Positions 48,351-60,944 of a stretch of 64,000 nucleotides of DNA are shown here, piece after piece. The notes below the pieces were generated by a model. That model had not been told where the DNA came from and searched no databases. It saw only the letters and a list, made by a program, of their open reading frames with translations. Numbering within the stretch: position 1 is the stretch's first letter; the number at the start of each line of letters is the position of its first letter. This DNA is from Saccopteryx bilineata (lineage: Eukaryota > Chordata > Mammalia > Chiroptera > Emballonuridae), in assembly GCF_036850765.1 (NCBI RefSeq), contig NC_089490.1, forward strand, positions 277,588,482 to 277,652,481. The letters run 5' to 3'. The position numbers and the translations under genes were made by a program.

Positions 48351-49908
48351 AGAAAGGGAGCAGAAAGGCCAGAGGAGAGTTAGGTGCTGGAAGAATTTAT
48401 ACACCGAGAAATAAGAAAGTTAGGAATGGGATTTCACTCTTTGTTGAGCAAGTTGCTGATTATTGCTACTACAGAAGAAAGTTTTAGACTACATATGATT
48501 GTTTATTTATTTGTTTTTGTTACCTGCTCATGTTAGAAGAATAACTCACTTCTGGATTTTAATCAAGAAGAATGTTGTGGTCTGTATTAAAAATATATTT
48601 GGAAGAGAAGAATGGGAGGGTAGGCTAGAGCCATTGGTTCTATGTATTTTCTCCACGGTTCTCCTGACAAGGCAAAGTGGAAGACAACAGGCAGGAGTGC
48701 TGGGCTCCCATCTGCATCAATGAGGCACCTCCTTTCTCTTCCCTCGGGTTACACAGACCCTGACCCCTTGTGACCCTCAGAAGCTCACCTATTTTGGGAT
48801 CCTTTCTCTTGCTCCACCAGACTTCCTTCTCAGTGAGATTCCCATCAGTAATTGTAAATTTTATAAAAGCAGTTCCATGGGGCCTAATCTCTACTGAAAA
48901 TGTTCAAGATAAAACATTGTAAAAAGCTAAAGTCCTTAATGTGAATTCGTCTTTACCTTGTACCTCTTGAAAATCATTAAGCACAACAGATCTCAGAAAT
49001 GAGTTCTTAACATGAAAGTCTTTGCCTCCCTCATTCCTTCTTCCTGCTTTGTCCCCCAGCCCCTGCTAACATTTAATATAACTTTATTTTACTGTTTGTT
49101 TGTATCTCTATAAAATAAGTTTCTTAGGGGTAGGTAGTCCGTTGTGTTCACTGCTGAATCCTTTTCTGGGAACGTGACAGCAGAACTTGAGTTCCTCCTT
49201 CATTAGCATTGCTCAACTGCCCAAACCCAAAACAATCAGAAGTCATTCTCAATCTGACCCAATAGCTCAGCTCCACACCTCCACAACACTTATGGAACAT
49301 GCCATCTTCTCCACGAAAATGCCCAAAAAAGCACTTCTCAAATTTGTTTCATTATCACTTTGGCAAGGAGAATTTTCACATTTTATTTTCTAGACTTGTT
49401 CTACCACTTATGAACTTTTAAGACTAAAGGTTATATATTTGTCTGTGTAGAGCATATATATCTATATTTTATACACAGCAAGACTTTCTGTCCCTCAAAA
49501 ACTATAATAATTTTTGTTTTGCCCAGTTGAGCATGTGTGCTTAAGTCTACAACACTGCCTGTCTGCCAGCCAAGCCCACCACATACATCTCCTCCTGGAC
49601 TTCGTTTATTACTGAAATAACCTTGACCACAGACAGACTAGACATCAATACATAATTACAATGCAATGACATGTCAGTATACTGCCTATCTATTTTTATA
49701 AATGGAGAATTTTGCAGCAAACTCACACTAAGGCTGTAGAAAGAAATTTTATCCCAATTTTACTGTTTCCATCCTTGTGCTAGCCTTAAATTCATTCTCC
49801 AGAAATAATGGACAGTAATCTTTATAAACATTTATCATTTCAAGTTATTTCCTTGATTTACAAAATGTTCAGTTTTATTATTTTACTTGATTGAATTCTG
49901 AGTGTCTT

Positions 49909-50279
49909 TTATTTTTTTGTATTTTTCTGAAGTGAGAAGTGGGGAGGCAGAGAGACAGACTCCTGCATGTGCCTGACCAGATCCACCCAGCAAGTCCACT
50001 AGGGGGTGATGCTCTGCCCATCTGGGGCATTGCTAAGTTGCAACTGGAGCTATTCTAGTGCCTGAGGTGAGGCCATGGAGTGAGCTATCCTCAGTGCCTG
50101 GACCAACTTGCTCCAATGGAGCCTTGGCTGTGGGAAGGGAAGAGAGAAATAGAGAAAAAGGAGAGGGGGAGGGGTAGAGAAGCAGATGAGTGCTTCTCCT
50201 GTGTGCCCTGGCTGGGAATTGAACCCAGGACTTCCACACGCCAGGCCAGTGCTCTACCACTGAGGCAATTGGCCAGGGC
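49909..50279 (-). mobile_element. Bat tRNA-derived SINE (family A) with target duplication
   Basis: The head at 50279 reads GCCCTGGCCAATTGCCTCAG on minus. AATTCTGAGTGTCTT (49894-49908) and AAATCTGAGTTTCTT (50281-50295) flank it. Confidence 0.92.
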
Positions 50280-51267
50280 AAAATCTGAGTTTCTTAACAT
50301 GGACAATATCATCCATCCCTACCATGGATTGTAGCCATACAACTCAAGAGGAGTGAGTCATTCTCCCTTGCTGTGACTGCCTAGGAAGCAGAGCAGGAAG
50401 CAAGGTTTAAGAGCTAATGCATTTTAGGGGCACAATCCCAGGGCTGTGTGAGGGAGAAAGAAAGAGAGTGGGAAAGATGGCCAGTAATGCCATGTGTGGT
50501 GTCACAATGGGGCCACTCCTTTACACAGAACTGCAAATGGACATCTGCTTGGTTACATGAAAAAGCTTGCCTTGAATAGCCCACTGTGGAAGGGGGTGGG
50601 GAGAAGACAGTTTATTAGTCAGTTTCTTTCCATACTCTGCTGCTCACTGGTTGAAGCTCACCTGGCGGGGAATGAATACTCCCTGCAGCCTGGGTTGCAT
50701 TTCCCAGTCCCTTTAATATCTGCTTGAGAAGCCAGATCTCATGCCAGTGGTGTCATTTCTTACCCAAGTGCAGACTGACCACCAACTGGTTGGCATCAGT
50801 TGGAGAACCTCACAGTCCTGCTGAGGAATCTATCAGTCTCAGTGGCAGATGAGACAAAGCAAATGGCTGAGGGTCCAGGGGAACATAAGGCTAACAAAGT
50901 CTGAGGAGGTGCTTAAGACATGCCCAACTCACAGTCCTTTTCTATGTGTCTAAACACACTGTTCCACCAACTCTTCAAGCCCTTACCTACCATCATGTTC
51001 TTGAGGCACCTTATTTTTCTTTATCTGAAATTAAAATGAATTCTCAGCTCCTACCATCCTGTTTCTATAACTTTTTTCTGGGGCTCTTGTTCTGAATTTC
51101 TTCTTTGGTTAGAAATAAAAGTTTTCTATTTTTAAAGTAGGAATCACAGATGCTATATGCCTAAATTTTTCATATGCCTTTATTTTTGAAGGAACAATGA
51201 GCCTAGAATAAAACTCTTGAGTCATACTTCCTTTCCTCCAATACATATACTGTATGTAAAGTAAATG

Positions 51268-51310
51268 TGTATGTATATATATGTATATATATGCATATAT
51301 ATGTATATAT
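51268..51310. repeat. (TATG/TA)n microsatellite
   Basis: GTATGTATATATATGTATAT type run directly in front of the palindromic element at 51311-51385. Confidence 0.9.
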
Positions 51311-51385
51311 ACTGCTCACAAACATTAGGGGACATTTCAAAATGAATATGAAGCAATAAAATATCCTCTAATTATTGTGAGCAGT
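51311..51385. mobile_element. Short palindromic mariner-like MITE
   Basis: ACTGCTCACAAACATTAGGGGA (51311-51332) and its near reverse complement at 51364-51385 agree at 19 of 22 positions, and the pairing continues inward. Total 75 bp and no coding capacity. It sits between a TA repeat and a TG repeat, consistent with TA insertion. Confidence 0.65.
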
Positions 51386-52209
51386 GTGTGTGTGTGTGTG
51401 TAATTTTTTCTTGGAATCTGGTATTGAGTAGTCAACTTTTTTCTCCCTTTATCAAAGCTTCTCCATCATTTGTTTGGCTAAATCTAGCCAGTGATTAGGC
51501 TTGTTTTGTGTTGGTAAAAGAGATCCCTGGTATTCTATTGTCTGATGTTTTCATTTTGAGGAATATCTGCCTGTTCTCTTTATTTCTGGTTGAGTCTAAT
51601 ATTCTTCACATTTTTTCTCAGAATATTTTGGACTATGTTTCACAGATTTATGCAGGTAGATAGTATTCAAGGACCACCCAAATTTTTTCCATTTGTTGGT
51701 ATTTTTTCTCCTGAATGCTTAAATAATTCCTTGTATCCTGAATGCCTAAATAATTCTTTCTTTAGCTTTAGAATTTAAAACCTTAACCTGGCTACATCTA
51801 GTGCTCATTTATTCTGAATCAATATTGTTCAAACGTGATGTGCATGTTTATAGAATCACTACTTTATTTCAGGGAAATCATTCCCTGTACTTGTGTCTGT
51901 CTCTGCCCAGACTACTAACTTCTATTGTAGATAATATATGACTGTGTTTTTTAGCCTGATATATTTTAACCATTCTGCATTAGCTTGCTGCACCTTAAAG
52001 CATCTGCTATCAAATCAAGTCACAGCTCTCTTGCCAACTAGTTAGCAAATCATATCAGCAACTACTGAAATAAAGAGTAAACATGTCTATTAGGCTCGTG
52101 TCAATAATAGATTTTTATATCTGCATCACAATGTCAGCATCTAACTAAACAGAGCAGCAAGGTGCATCTATTAGAGAGAATTTCTAGATCAAGAATATCA
52201 TTATTTCAT

Positions 52210-52393
52210 CTAGAATAGCACTACCTGAATATGATCCAGTAATGTCCAGGGTGATGTTCACCTGGGAACCTCTAGAAATAGCAACTCTCTGCACTGAACT
52301 AAATCTTACAGAATTGGGCTCAGGAACTGGTATTTCTACATGCTCTCAAGGTGAGTTTTGTTCATGCTCAAGTTTAACAAACACTGGTCTAAA
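52210..52393 (+). mobile_element. MER5-like hAT remnant
   Basis: TCACCTGGGAACCTCTAGAAA, GAATTGGGCTCAGGAACTGG, TATTTCTACATGCTCTCAAGG and an ACAAACACTGGTCT end parallel MER5A blocks. Confidence 0.55.
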
Positions 52394-55184
52394 ACAGTAC
52401 TCTAGAAATAATAAGGGTTTGAATTAGTGGACTAAATAGTTATATAGAAAAATAAAATTAGCAAAGCTGATGAAAGGCTCAAAATACAGGATGTGGTGCC
52501 TGAACAAGAACAAAAGAGGACATCGGGGAAGTATCAGTGTTGTGCCAAAAAGATACAAAGTCAATTACAGACACACTGGGATGGAAGCAAAGCGAGAAAA
52601 AAAAATAATATATTTCATCCTAGAAGAAACTCTTAAACCTAATGGTATTTCCAGGGAGGCAGGACAGAATTAGAACCACCTCAGTCATGGGCAGAGCCAG
52701 AGGAGCAGCCATGGCAGAGGCAGGCTGAATGTATGGAGCCAGCGAAGGGACAGCACGGACAGGAAGAAGCCGAGAGAGGCGGTGTTCAAACAGAGCAAGT
52801 GAAGACAAGACTCCCAGAATACATGAATGGTCAACACAACTGTACGTAGAGAGGATCTGAGCAGCTATTTGGATATAAGACTGAGTCACTGAGAGGACCT
52901 CAGTCATATTTATTCTAAAGGAGTTATCATTTGCCATTTTGCCTCCTGGCCTGAAAAGTCCTTCAAAGAAATAACTTATAAAATATCAGCACAGATAATG
53001 GCACAATGTGCTTAATCTTGGCTGGGTTTTCCACCAGAGAAACTGGAATAGCAAAAAGACAGCCCTAGAATGTGTGTGAGAAAGACTGCTGGACTCCGTA
53101 GGGTGGTGACCAGCAGGGAAACCCATTCGAGCTGTGGGTTTTATTTTAGATAATACTGACAAATGAAATAAACCAACTTTCACATGTCCATTGGCAGGTT
53201 TTCTCCAATCTGAGTTTAGTCAAGTGAAATCAAGATGGGAGAAAATAAATTTATTTCCAAATCTGGATTCCCAATCCCAAGATAACAAACTGATTTATTA
53301 TTAAGTTGGGAAGGACTATAATTTGACATTCATTGTTGTCAATGTCATACGTATGGTCTATCAGCTGAATATTTACCAATTCCTGGATAAGGCATACCAC
53401 CTGCAATTGGACTGTTGGAGTCCCAGCCCTGTGAGCTCAGTATCAGCTTCAATATCAAAGGAGATGATTACACAGTAGTCCTCTAAGTTCATGATAGGTT
53501 CTTGAAAACTGAGACTACAAGTGAAATGACATGACGAAACCAATTTTACCCTAGAATAACTGATACAAACAAGAGTGAACTTCCTATGGCATATGTCTGG
53601 TCACAAAAACATCACTAAATTCTAAATAAAGACCCAAACAGTTCTAATATTACACATTAAAATAAATGTGAGCTATCCGTACATTCAAGATAGAGTAGTA
53701 AAAACAAATCAGATAACTCATCTCTAACCTGCTGATGATTCTAGTTCCGGGTCACATGTGGCTGAAGACTCTCCTGGTAGCTCAAGGGTGAGGGAGGGAC
53801 AGGACCTGGACAGGACACGGCTCCATCCAGGGCCAGTCATCTACATGCACACTCGCTCAGACTGGGACAACTGAGAAAAGCCAGTTCCCCACCTGCCCAC
53901 GTTTTTGGGATGCAGCAGAATACCAGAGCAGCTAGAGAAGACCCATGCAGGCCTGGGGGAAACATGCCAACTCCGCACGGGCAGGGGCCCTGGCTGGGAA
54001 TTGATTTTTTTTTTCTCATCAACATTATAATGAAACAAAGTTGAACCAGATGACATTATTCCAGGACCTGTTGTACCTGGTGTGCTCTGATTTAACTTTA
54101 CTGAGGCAAGATATAAATAAAAGGCCATGGAAACATCAGCCTTTTAAATTTTAAAACTCAAAATCTCCAGTCTTTTGTGATTTCCTACTTGGCAGGAGTT
54201 GTGCAGCTCTTATAGCAGGTTTTGTTAAAGCAGATGGGGATTTTTAGGTAATCTTTGAAATAATCTATTTTTATATTTCAAAACCTTGGAAATAAAGAAG
54301 AAATTTGTATGTTAAATAATTAAAATGATTATCCTGTAAAATTCAATTTTATTACAAATGAAATTTGCTAGAGACGAAGTCTCCTAAATGTACTAATCAG
54401 TGCCATCAGATATAAGGGAGAAGATCCAGAGCCCAGCTAAGGCATGGCGCTGGTCATTTATAGAGGTCCTGAAGTTAGAATCACCGAGCGTATCTAAACA
54501 AATGTAAACACCAGCTGCGTATTTGGCTACCAGTAGATCTCCTTGTGCGTCTGCCCTGAGTTGCTGCATGTGGTTTGGAGCAGGGCTCCCTTTAGGACCC
54601 CACGTAACCGTGGCATTTTTGTTTTCCTCCTGGAAGAGACCTGTACCCACTGCAAACACCTCTTCCCTTTGAGTTTAACTAACTGCAGAAATAGTCTACG
54701 TATAAAAACTTCCCCCATAGCCCAACCTGTAACTTGCATCAGCAATATCTTTATGTAACTGCCAAGGTTCAATCTGTAAATAGGCAGTGGAATAAAACAA
54801 CAAAAAATAAGGACTGTAGAACCAAAAAGTGAACCTCTGTGAGATATATTTGCTGAATGGCAGATAGCGTATCATTACAGAATCACAACTATAAACCTGG
54901 AGACAGGATCAGACCACCTGGAATACCGGCAGCCCTAGCTAATTCCCCGGCTAATGTGTCATAGGGAGAGGTCATCACAGACTTGGGCAAGTGATTTTCT
55001 TGAAGGCTGTACTGTTTAAAAAGCCCGGGAGTTGACATTAATTTTACCTCAGATCTATAATTTATCTACGTTGGTTCATTTTGATTTGATTTAGATTCTG
55101 TTCAAACATATAATTTGGAATAAAAGTCCTCCCTCTGGGCATGTTTGAAGCAGTAGCAGAGCAAGCTACTCATGACTATAGACT

Positions 55185-55500
55185 AAATATGTGTACCTTA
55201 CAAAATTTATATTGAAGCCCTCATCTTCAAAGTAATGTTATTTGGATGTGGGGCTTTGGGGAGGTAATTAGGTCATGAGGGTGGATGAACAAGATTATAA
55301 TAAAGGACATGAGAGAGATAATCTTTGTCGTCACCAAGTACAAAAATAGCAAGAAGATGGCCATGTCTACACCAGGACGAGGGTTCTTACCAGGAAAAAA
55401 AATTGGCTGGCACCTTAATCTTGGACTTCTAACCCTCGGAACTCTGAGAAATAGATTTCTGTTGTTTAAGCCACCAGTCTATGGTATGGCCAGACTGAAC
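55185..55500 (-). mobile_element. MLT1-type LTR
   Basis: AATTTATATTGAAGCCCTCAT, GGAGGTAATTAGGTCATGAGG, CACCTTAATCTTGGACTTCTA and GAGAAATAGATTTCTGTTGT are reverse MLT1/MaLR landmarks. Confidence 0.7.
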
Positions 55501-56189
55501 TGAAAACTATCAGAACTAAAGCAGAAGTAGAGTGCCGTTGGAAATCATCAGAAGCTCACAGCAGAAACAAACATTATCTTCTTATGGTTCGGGTTGAGGC
55601 CTCTGGCTGCTCTGCACTGACCTACCCAGGGATGCTCAGGACCCGCCCGTCTCCCGTTTGCCACCCCTCTTCTAGGTATTGATGGAAAACTCAATGGCCT
55701 CCTGGAATATTAGACTCTATTCCCCATAGCAAGAATCAGAATATTGAAGAAAAAGCCTAGAAAAACTGTTGGAAATGTTCAGTTCATTAATTCTACAATA
55801 AACCATGTGCCAAGCATCTGGGGGCCAATAAGGATAAAACTTGCAGAAAGAGATATATTTCTTTCATACACTCTATTGAGCAAGGCAGATGTGGCCATGG
55901 GATGGTAACTCTGTTTTCTCTTAAATCAACAAACTCTCAAAACCTCAGGCCTTAAAACCATATCCATCCTCTAGCAGTCTTCACCGAGCAGCTGCTGGAA
56001 GCCTCACTCATAGCTGCTGTTTTCACCTGACTTCCTCCATGCTCCTTCCCTTTCCTCCCCCATCTGTCCTCAGATTTACCTGCAGAGACACCAGCGGCCT
56101 CATTTGGTGACTTGATGCTCACATTCATGCACTGGCCACACAGTGATGCTGCCCACAGCTGGCCACTCCTGCATCTGGCACCTGTAATG

Positions 56190-56430
56190 TAAGGCCAGCT
56201 CTTCCTCCTCAGTCAGCTCTCACTTTAAATGTCACCTCCTGGGAGAAGACAACCCCCCACTGGACAACTAAAGGAGGCTTCTGGATCTCACTACCACATC
56301 GCTATATTCATGTCCACTGCATAAACTTGTCACCTCTCGCACGTTTTCCTAAGTAGTTGGCTTGTTGTCTGTTGTGCCCGAGAGGATAGAAGCCTCTAGG
56401 ATAACAGTGCACTCAGCAATGTCCTCTAAC
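56190..56430 (+). mobile_element. L2 LINE 3' fragment
   Basis: CTCACTTTAAATGTCACCTCC, GGGAGAAGACAACCCCCC and GTTGGCTTGTTGTCTGTTGTG blocks are those of the L2 3' region. It ends about 200 bp from the sema exon donor. Confidence 0.55.
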
Positions 56431-56633
56431 ACATTCCATTGTCTTAAATTATCCAAATTAAAACTTGTCAAGAAAAGACTTATTTTATGGGAAGTTAGGA
56501 ACAATAGTTAAGAAATCAGACATTGTTTTTCTAATCAAAATTATGACTAATGTATAGAAAAAAAGAGAGAAAAACTAAGATTTCTCAAAAGAAGTATAAA
56601 GGAAGAGGAAGAAAGATGAGGGAGAGATCCTAC

Positions 56634-56838
56634 CTGTAGCCAAGTAGATGGTGTGGATGAGTGCGTCCCTGCCCTGCACCAGGTCGACGGCCACGTGGGA
56701 GAAGCGGCTGTTGTCCTCCATGAAGGAGGGCACTGTGGTCACCGGCTGCACCACCTCATGCATCAGTATGAACTTCTGAGCATCCTGTAGGTTCCTTTCT
56801 GTCAGGTTCACGTACATGCCCTGGTCCACCGTGCCACA
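56634..56838 (-). CDS. SEMA5A: SEMA5A internal exon: sema domain, C-terminal part (205 bp)
   Basis: This exon encodes 68 residues plus 1 nt, from CGTVDQGMYVNLTERN to DALIHTIYLAT. By recall of the mammalian protein this is roughly residues 350-416, inside the beta-propeller sema domain that binds plexin. The acceptor is a pyrimidine run ending in TTGCAG, with AG at 56840-56839. The first codon is TGT (Cys), phase 0. The donor GTAGGA begins at 56633 after the first base of a codon, so the intron is phase 1. The split codon G+AT restores Asp with the next exon. NLT is a possible N-glycosylation site. No stop or frameshift occurs inside the exon. The neighbouring open frame in the track runs into intron on both sides, so splice signals rather than the ORF ends set the boundaries. 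Confidence 0.97.
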
Positions 56839-57512
56839 CTGCAAGGAAAAACAGGCCATTGCTTGAACCAGCCACCTGGACACCCACTGGTCCTGGTCAC
56901 CCAGCTGGAGGCTGACTTGGAAAATGAATAACTGAACTGTGCAAACATGTTCTTCATTGTCTCTAATGTCCCTGCCCTTAGCATCTCTCTTATTTTAGAT
57001 TTAAATTTATATTTGAGGAGACTCTCAACTTCATCATAAATGGATGATCAGAAGTTAAAAAGAGTAAATGAAATGGAATCCATTGCTAACTTTAACTTGG
57101 ATAGCACATGCATGAACATTCCACATCAACTGCTGAGTCACCTGGGAGCTGTCTAAATGCAGACTCTTACATCTGCCTGACAAATCAGATACCAAATTGA
57201 AAATGCAGCAATTGAATACATCATCCAGATTTATTAGTTTTTTTATTGGAGCAGCGGGTCATAAGCAAGATACAGCATCCACGGAGATAGAATGAGGCCA
57301 TTTTAACCTGAACATTATGTAATATTATTCCAATATCTTTCCCATGGTCTACAAGAACGCTGGGCTGGCCTTATTGCTTTGTGCTCATATTCCAAGCCAG
57401 CTAGATGAGAAATAACCCAGTGGCCTTGCAAAAAACAAACAACAAACAAAACAAAAGGGAATAAAGAGATTAAAAAGTGAGGAGGGAGGATGGTGGTGAG
57501 AAAGAAAAGCAT

Positions 57513-57513
<1 letters not shown>

Positions 57514-57568
<55 letters not shown>

Positions 57569-57600
57569 GAAGGAAGGAAGGAAGGAAGAAGGAAGAAGGG
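57514..57600. repeat. (GAAA)n-(GGAA)n microsatellite
   Basis: About 13 GAAA units followed by GGAA units and GAAGAAGG. In the SEMA5A transcript it is read as TTTC/TTCC. Confidence 0.95.
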
Positions 57601-57628
57601 AAGAAGATTTTCAGTTTGAGGAAATATA

Positions 57629-57746
57629 CCAGAGGTGGGCAAAAGTAGGCTTACATTTGCGAGTACCCAAAACACAGTTTATTCTTGCATTATTTATTAT
57701 TGTGTTATTTGTATTACAACTGTGAACCTACTTTTGCCCATCATTG
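57629..57746. mobile_element. Mariner-like MITE (118 bp)
   Basis: GGTGGGCAAAAGTAGGCTTACA and TGTGAACCTACTTTTGCCCATC are inverted termini. TA dinucleotides at 57627-57628 and 57747-57748 fit a Tc1/mariner target. No transposase. Confidence 0.85.
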
Positions 57747-58334
57747 TATGAAGATGAATCTGGGATATAGAAGCAGGGGGTGGGGGGGAGTTGGCCTAGA
57801 AATTTCTGAGAATTAAATTGAGAGCTGTGTTATGAAGAGGCTGGGAGGTATGTGTTGAATGGTGTTTTGCAAGGATGAGATAAAAAGAGGGGTAGAAAAG
57901 AAAGCCAAGCTTTCCTGGGACCGAGCACAAAATCAGAAAATTACCACCAACCTTTCTCATTTTTTTCATAAACTTTAAAATCCTGTTTTCAATAAAGGCT
58001 GAGCCTTGGCAGAACTTCATATACGTTGAGTTGATGGAAATAAATGTCCCTGTCCAGAGCATCTAAAACAACCATTTGTAACATGCCCTTTCTAATATTT
58101 GGTTTTATAACACATTGGAAGTTCAAAATGTTAGAAATTGTTTTTTTTTAAACATGATATTTTTGTTGGTCTTGATAAAATGCCCTACATGCCATAAAAT
58201 GATAGGTTGATTATAGAATTAGAGAATTTTGGAATGAAATTGATTTTGAGTCTGGTGTGATGCTTTATTTAAAATCACATCCTTTCAGGGGTCACCTCAC
58301 GTGCCAGGTGACAGAACCCCATGCGGTGAGGTGA

Positions 58335-58520
58335 AGGACTCAGCATGGCCACCCAGGAGCCATGTGGTCTCAGGTGAGGCACTGCTTCTCAGCCTCCGCA
58401 TCTGCTCAAAAAGAGGCTAGAAAAGCACTTCACAGGCTCAGTGAGACCGACTAATATAAACAGCGGAGAACATTTGTAAATTAATTGGAAGCGCTTGTAA
58501 ATGCCAAAGCATGAGACAGT
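58335..58520 (+). mobile_element. MIR SINE fragment
   Basis: CATGTGGTCTCAGGTGAGGCACTG, TCAGCCTCCGCATCTGCTCAA, AAAAGCACTTCACAGG and a GGAAGCGCTTGTAAATG tail follow the MIR order. Confidence 0.55.
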
Positions 58521-59169
58521 GTGCCTGGCACAGCAAATGGTCAATGCATTTGTCTTGTAGTACAACAGCAATTCTATGGTCCACTGAACTTCAGTGGCCA
58601 GAGGGAAACGAATGAATAAATAAAGGAAGGAAGGAATCAATGGGTGAAAACACTAGCAGTTGCTATTGAACCAGGAGATTTTACTGTGCTGAGAGATTTT
58701 ACATAATTATCATACATAATAGTAACACTTGGAGGACAGGGATATTGCCTGTTAACAAATGTGTTATGAAAGACAGTTCTACTGGACATGGTCTGAGGTC
58801 TCCACCACCTGAGTTCTAGTCCTGAGAGCATCCTTTATGTTGGGCATTTCCTCTGCCTTACTCTTCCTTATTGGCAGTACTTAAGGTACAGGTGGCAATT
58901 AGCTATCTGACTGTTAGGGGAGGTTTTACACACAGGCTTGGTTTTGAATGCAGAGTGTTTTTAAAATTGGCATCATAAAAATCTGGAAGCATTAAGTTGA
59001 GGAGCTCTCACCGCTCTTGAGGAGTCTGGAGATCGGGCAGACTGGGAGACCAGGAGACCTCTGGGCTGGAGCTGTGCAGCAGGACCACCGGCCACCCCTT
59101 GTTCTTTTTACTTCTGGACCGCACACCTTATTTAAGTCATCGAATTATGATATTGTGGTTTATAATAAG

Positions 59170-59945
59170 AAAAATACGTTTGGTCTTCTTCCTGTTTCTG
59201 GCACAGAGCTCCTAAAACCCTAGGGATAGCTAAGTGATGACAGGAATAAAGGTGTCTTTTGTTCCGTTAATGAGGTGGCTTCTGGACTGCACACCTATGG
59301 AGGTGGGCTGGCTGCCAGAGGACACAACCCTGTCAGTAGAGGACTGGAACTTTTAGTCCCATCCCCCTCCTGGGAGGGAGGAGGAGCTGGAGCCTGATTT
59401 TAATCATCAATGGCTAATAATTTAATCAATTAAACCAATGTAATAAAGCCTCCATAAAGTCCCAAAAGGACCAGATTTAAAACGTTTCCAGGTTTGTGAT
59501 CACATGGTGCAGGGAGAGTGCTGTGCTTGGAGGGAGTATGGCAGTTCTGCACCCTATCCCCACACCTTGACCTGCGCCTTTCTCCCATCTGGCTGTTCCT
59601 GAGTTATGTCCTTTTATAGTAAACTGGCAATCTAGTAAGCAAAATGTTTCTCTGACTTTCACTCTAGCAAATTAATGGAAACCAAGGAGAGAGTGATGGA
59701 ATCTTCTATTGATAGAGGTTGGTCAGAAGCAAGGGTGACAACCTAGACTTGAGATTGGCATTCGAAGTAGAGATGGAAGGGCTTACCTGTAAGATCTGAT
59801 ATCTCCAGGTAAATAGTGTCAGAACTGAGTTGAACTATGGGACACCCAGACAGTGTTGGATAATTGTTCAGATGTATGGAAGAACCTCCCACACACTCGA
59901 GTTGGGTGACAACATCATAATCAAGAACTGGTTTGAACTACAATC
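59170..59945 (+). mobile_element. Old ERVL-type LTR remnant
   Basis: Landmarks in order: TTTCTGGCACAGAGCTCCT, AATGAGGTGGCTTCTGGAC, CCTCCATAAAGTCCCAAAAGG (TATA region), TGGCTGTTCCTGAGTTATG, TATAGTAAACTGGCAATCTAG and GACAACCTAGACTTGAGATTGG. These match a widespread mammalian LTR whose name I do not assign. Confidence 0.6.
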
Positions 59946-60944
59946 TACAATGTCTTGATTTCTGTTTCTAGCCTATAATGACTATCTCAACCAAGGATTC
60001 TTTTGAAAGCTTTTTAAACTTATAGCACATATCTATTGGCTCATAAGTAACTGCCCTAGCTTTCTAATGAGCTACAAATTCTGTAGTGGTGCCTTATAGA
60101 TTGGGCTCCCACAGCATCTGTGTGACACCTTGGGGACTCTGTGCAAAAGAAAAATGATAAAAATAACAAAAATACAGTTATTGTCTTCATATGGCTTATA
60201 AACCACAATGTTTGTCTTGCTAACACCTCTGAAGTAATAAGGTCAATAATTCCACTAATCTATAAATATGATACTTGCAATTTTCTTTATTTATTTCAAG
60301 GAAAACAGATCCATCCTAATGCTAACCTGCAGGTACTTGGTGGTCAAATGCACAGTCATCTAACCTCATGCTGAGAGTGCCTGATTTTCATGGTAACCAT
60401 CCTCCTGTTTTGATGCAAACATGTATTATGTATCAAAAGGTCCTGATGACATGGTCAAGTCCCTTCATGTGGTCCTCCAACAATGGCCTCCTCATCTGCT
60501 TGGCTGCCATCAGGGTGTATTGTCCATTTCAGCTCCATCATTTCTGATTGGTAGTAATCACAACTGTGCAGAAAATTCCAGAGTCTGTACAACCGCAGCT
60601 GTGCCAAGGGGTCTAAATGATGCTTTCTGTTAGTAAGTGGGTCTGGATGACTTTATGGACTACAGACTCTAACAGGGCACCACCTAATTTTACAGCACCA
60701 CCTACACTGGTTTCTAGATTGCAACTGATACATAGTTTTTGTTGCTTCATTATCGCTTTCAAATGAGATTTCTGTATTAAATCTTGAAAGATTATGCACT
60801 GTCCTCCTCACTCATACAAAGAAGTTGAATGATAAATTTGAATCACATTTCTGCTCCTCTAATGAATAATTCTCCTAGTATATAAGAGCCTCATAGAATT
60901 CCAAATGTTGGTAGGCAAACAAGAATAAAAAAAAAAAAACACAG

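Larger units (their letters stand above)
26919..56633 (-). other. SEMA5A: Large intron within the sema domain (29,715 bp)
   Basis: This is the largest intron in the window. It holds MER5-like, hAT, L1, L2, MIR, MLT1, LTR and SINE copies, a mariner-like MITE and two purine tracts, all listed separately. No exon or RNA gene is visible. Repeat-poor stretches where I recognise nothing are 27160-28221, 29606-30440, 33277-34136, 34640-35440, 35560-36715, 38076-39711, 40122-42462, 44265-47215, 48365-49893, 50296-51265, 52393-55185 and 55500-56190. The stretch 38400-38700 has an AATAAA and a loosely LTR-like composition but is not assignable. Confidence 0.85.

Noticed and set aside
57385..57725. Lys/Glu-rich and Ser/Phe-rich frames
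   Set aside because: They are translations of the GAAA/GGAA microsatellite and neighbouring sequence, not a protein gene.
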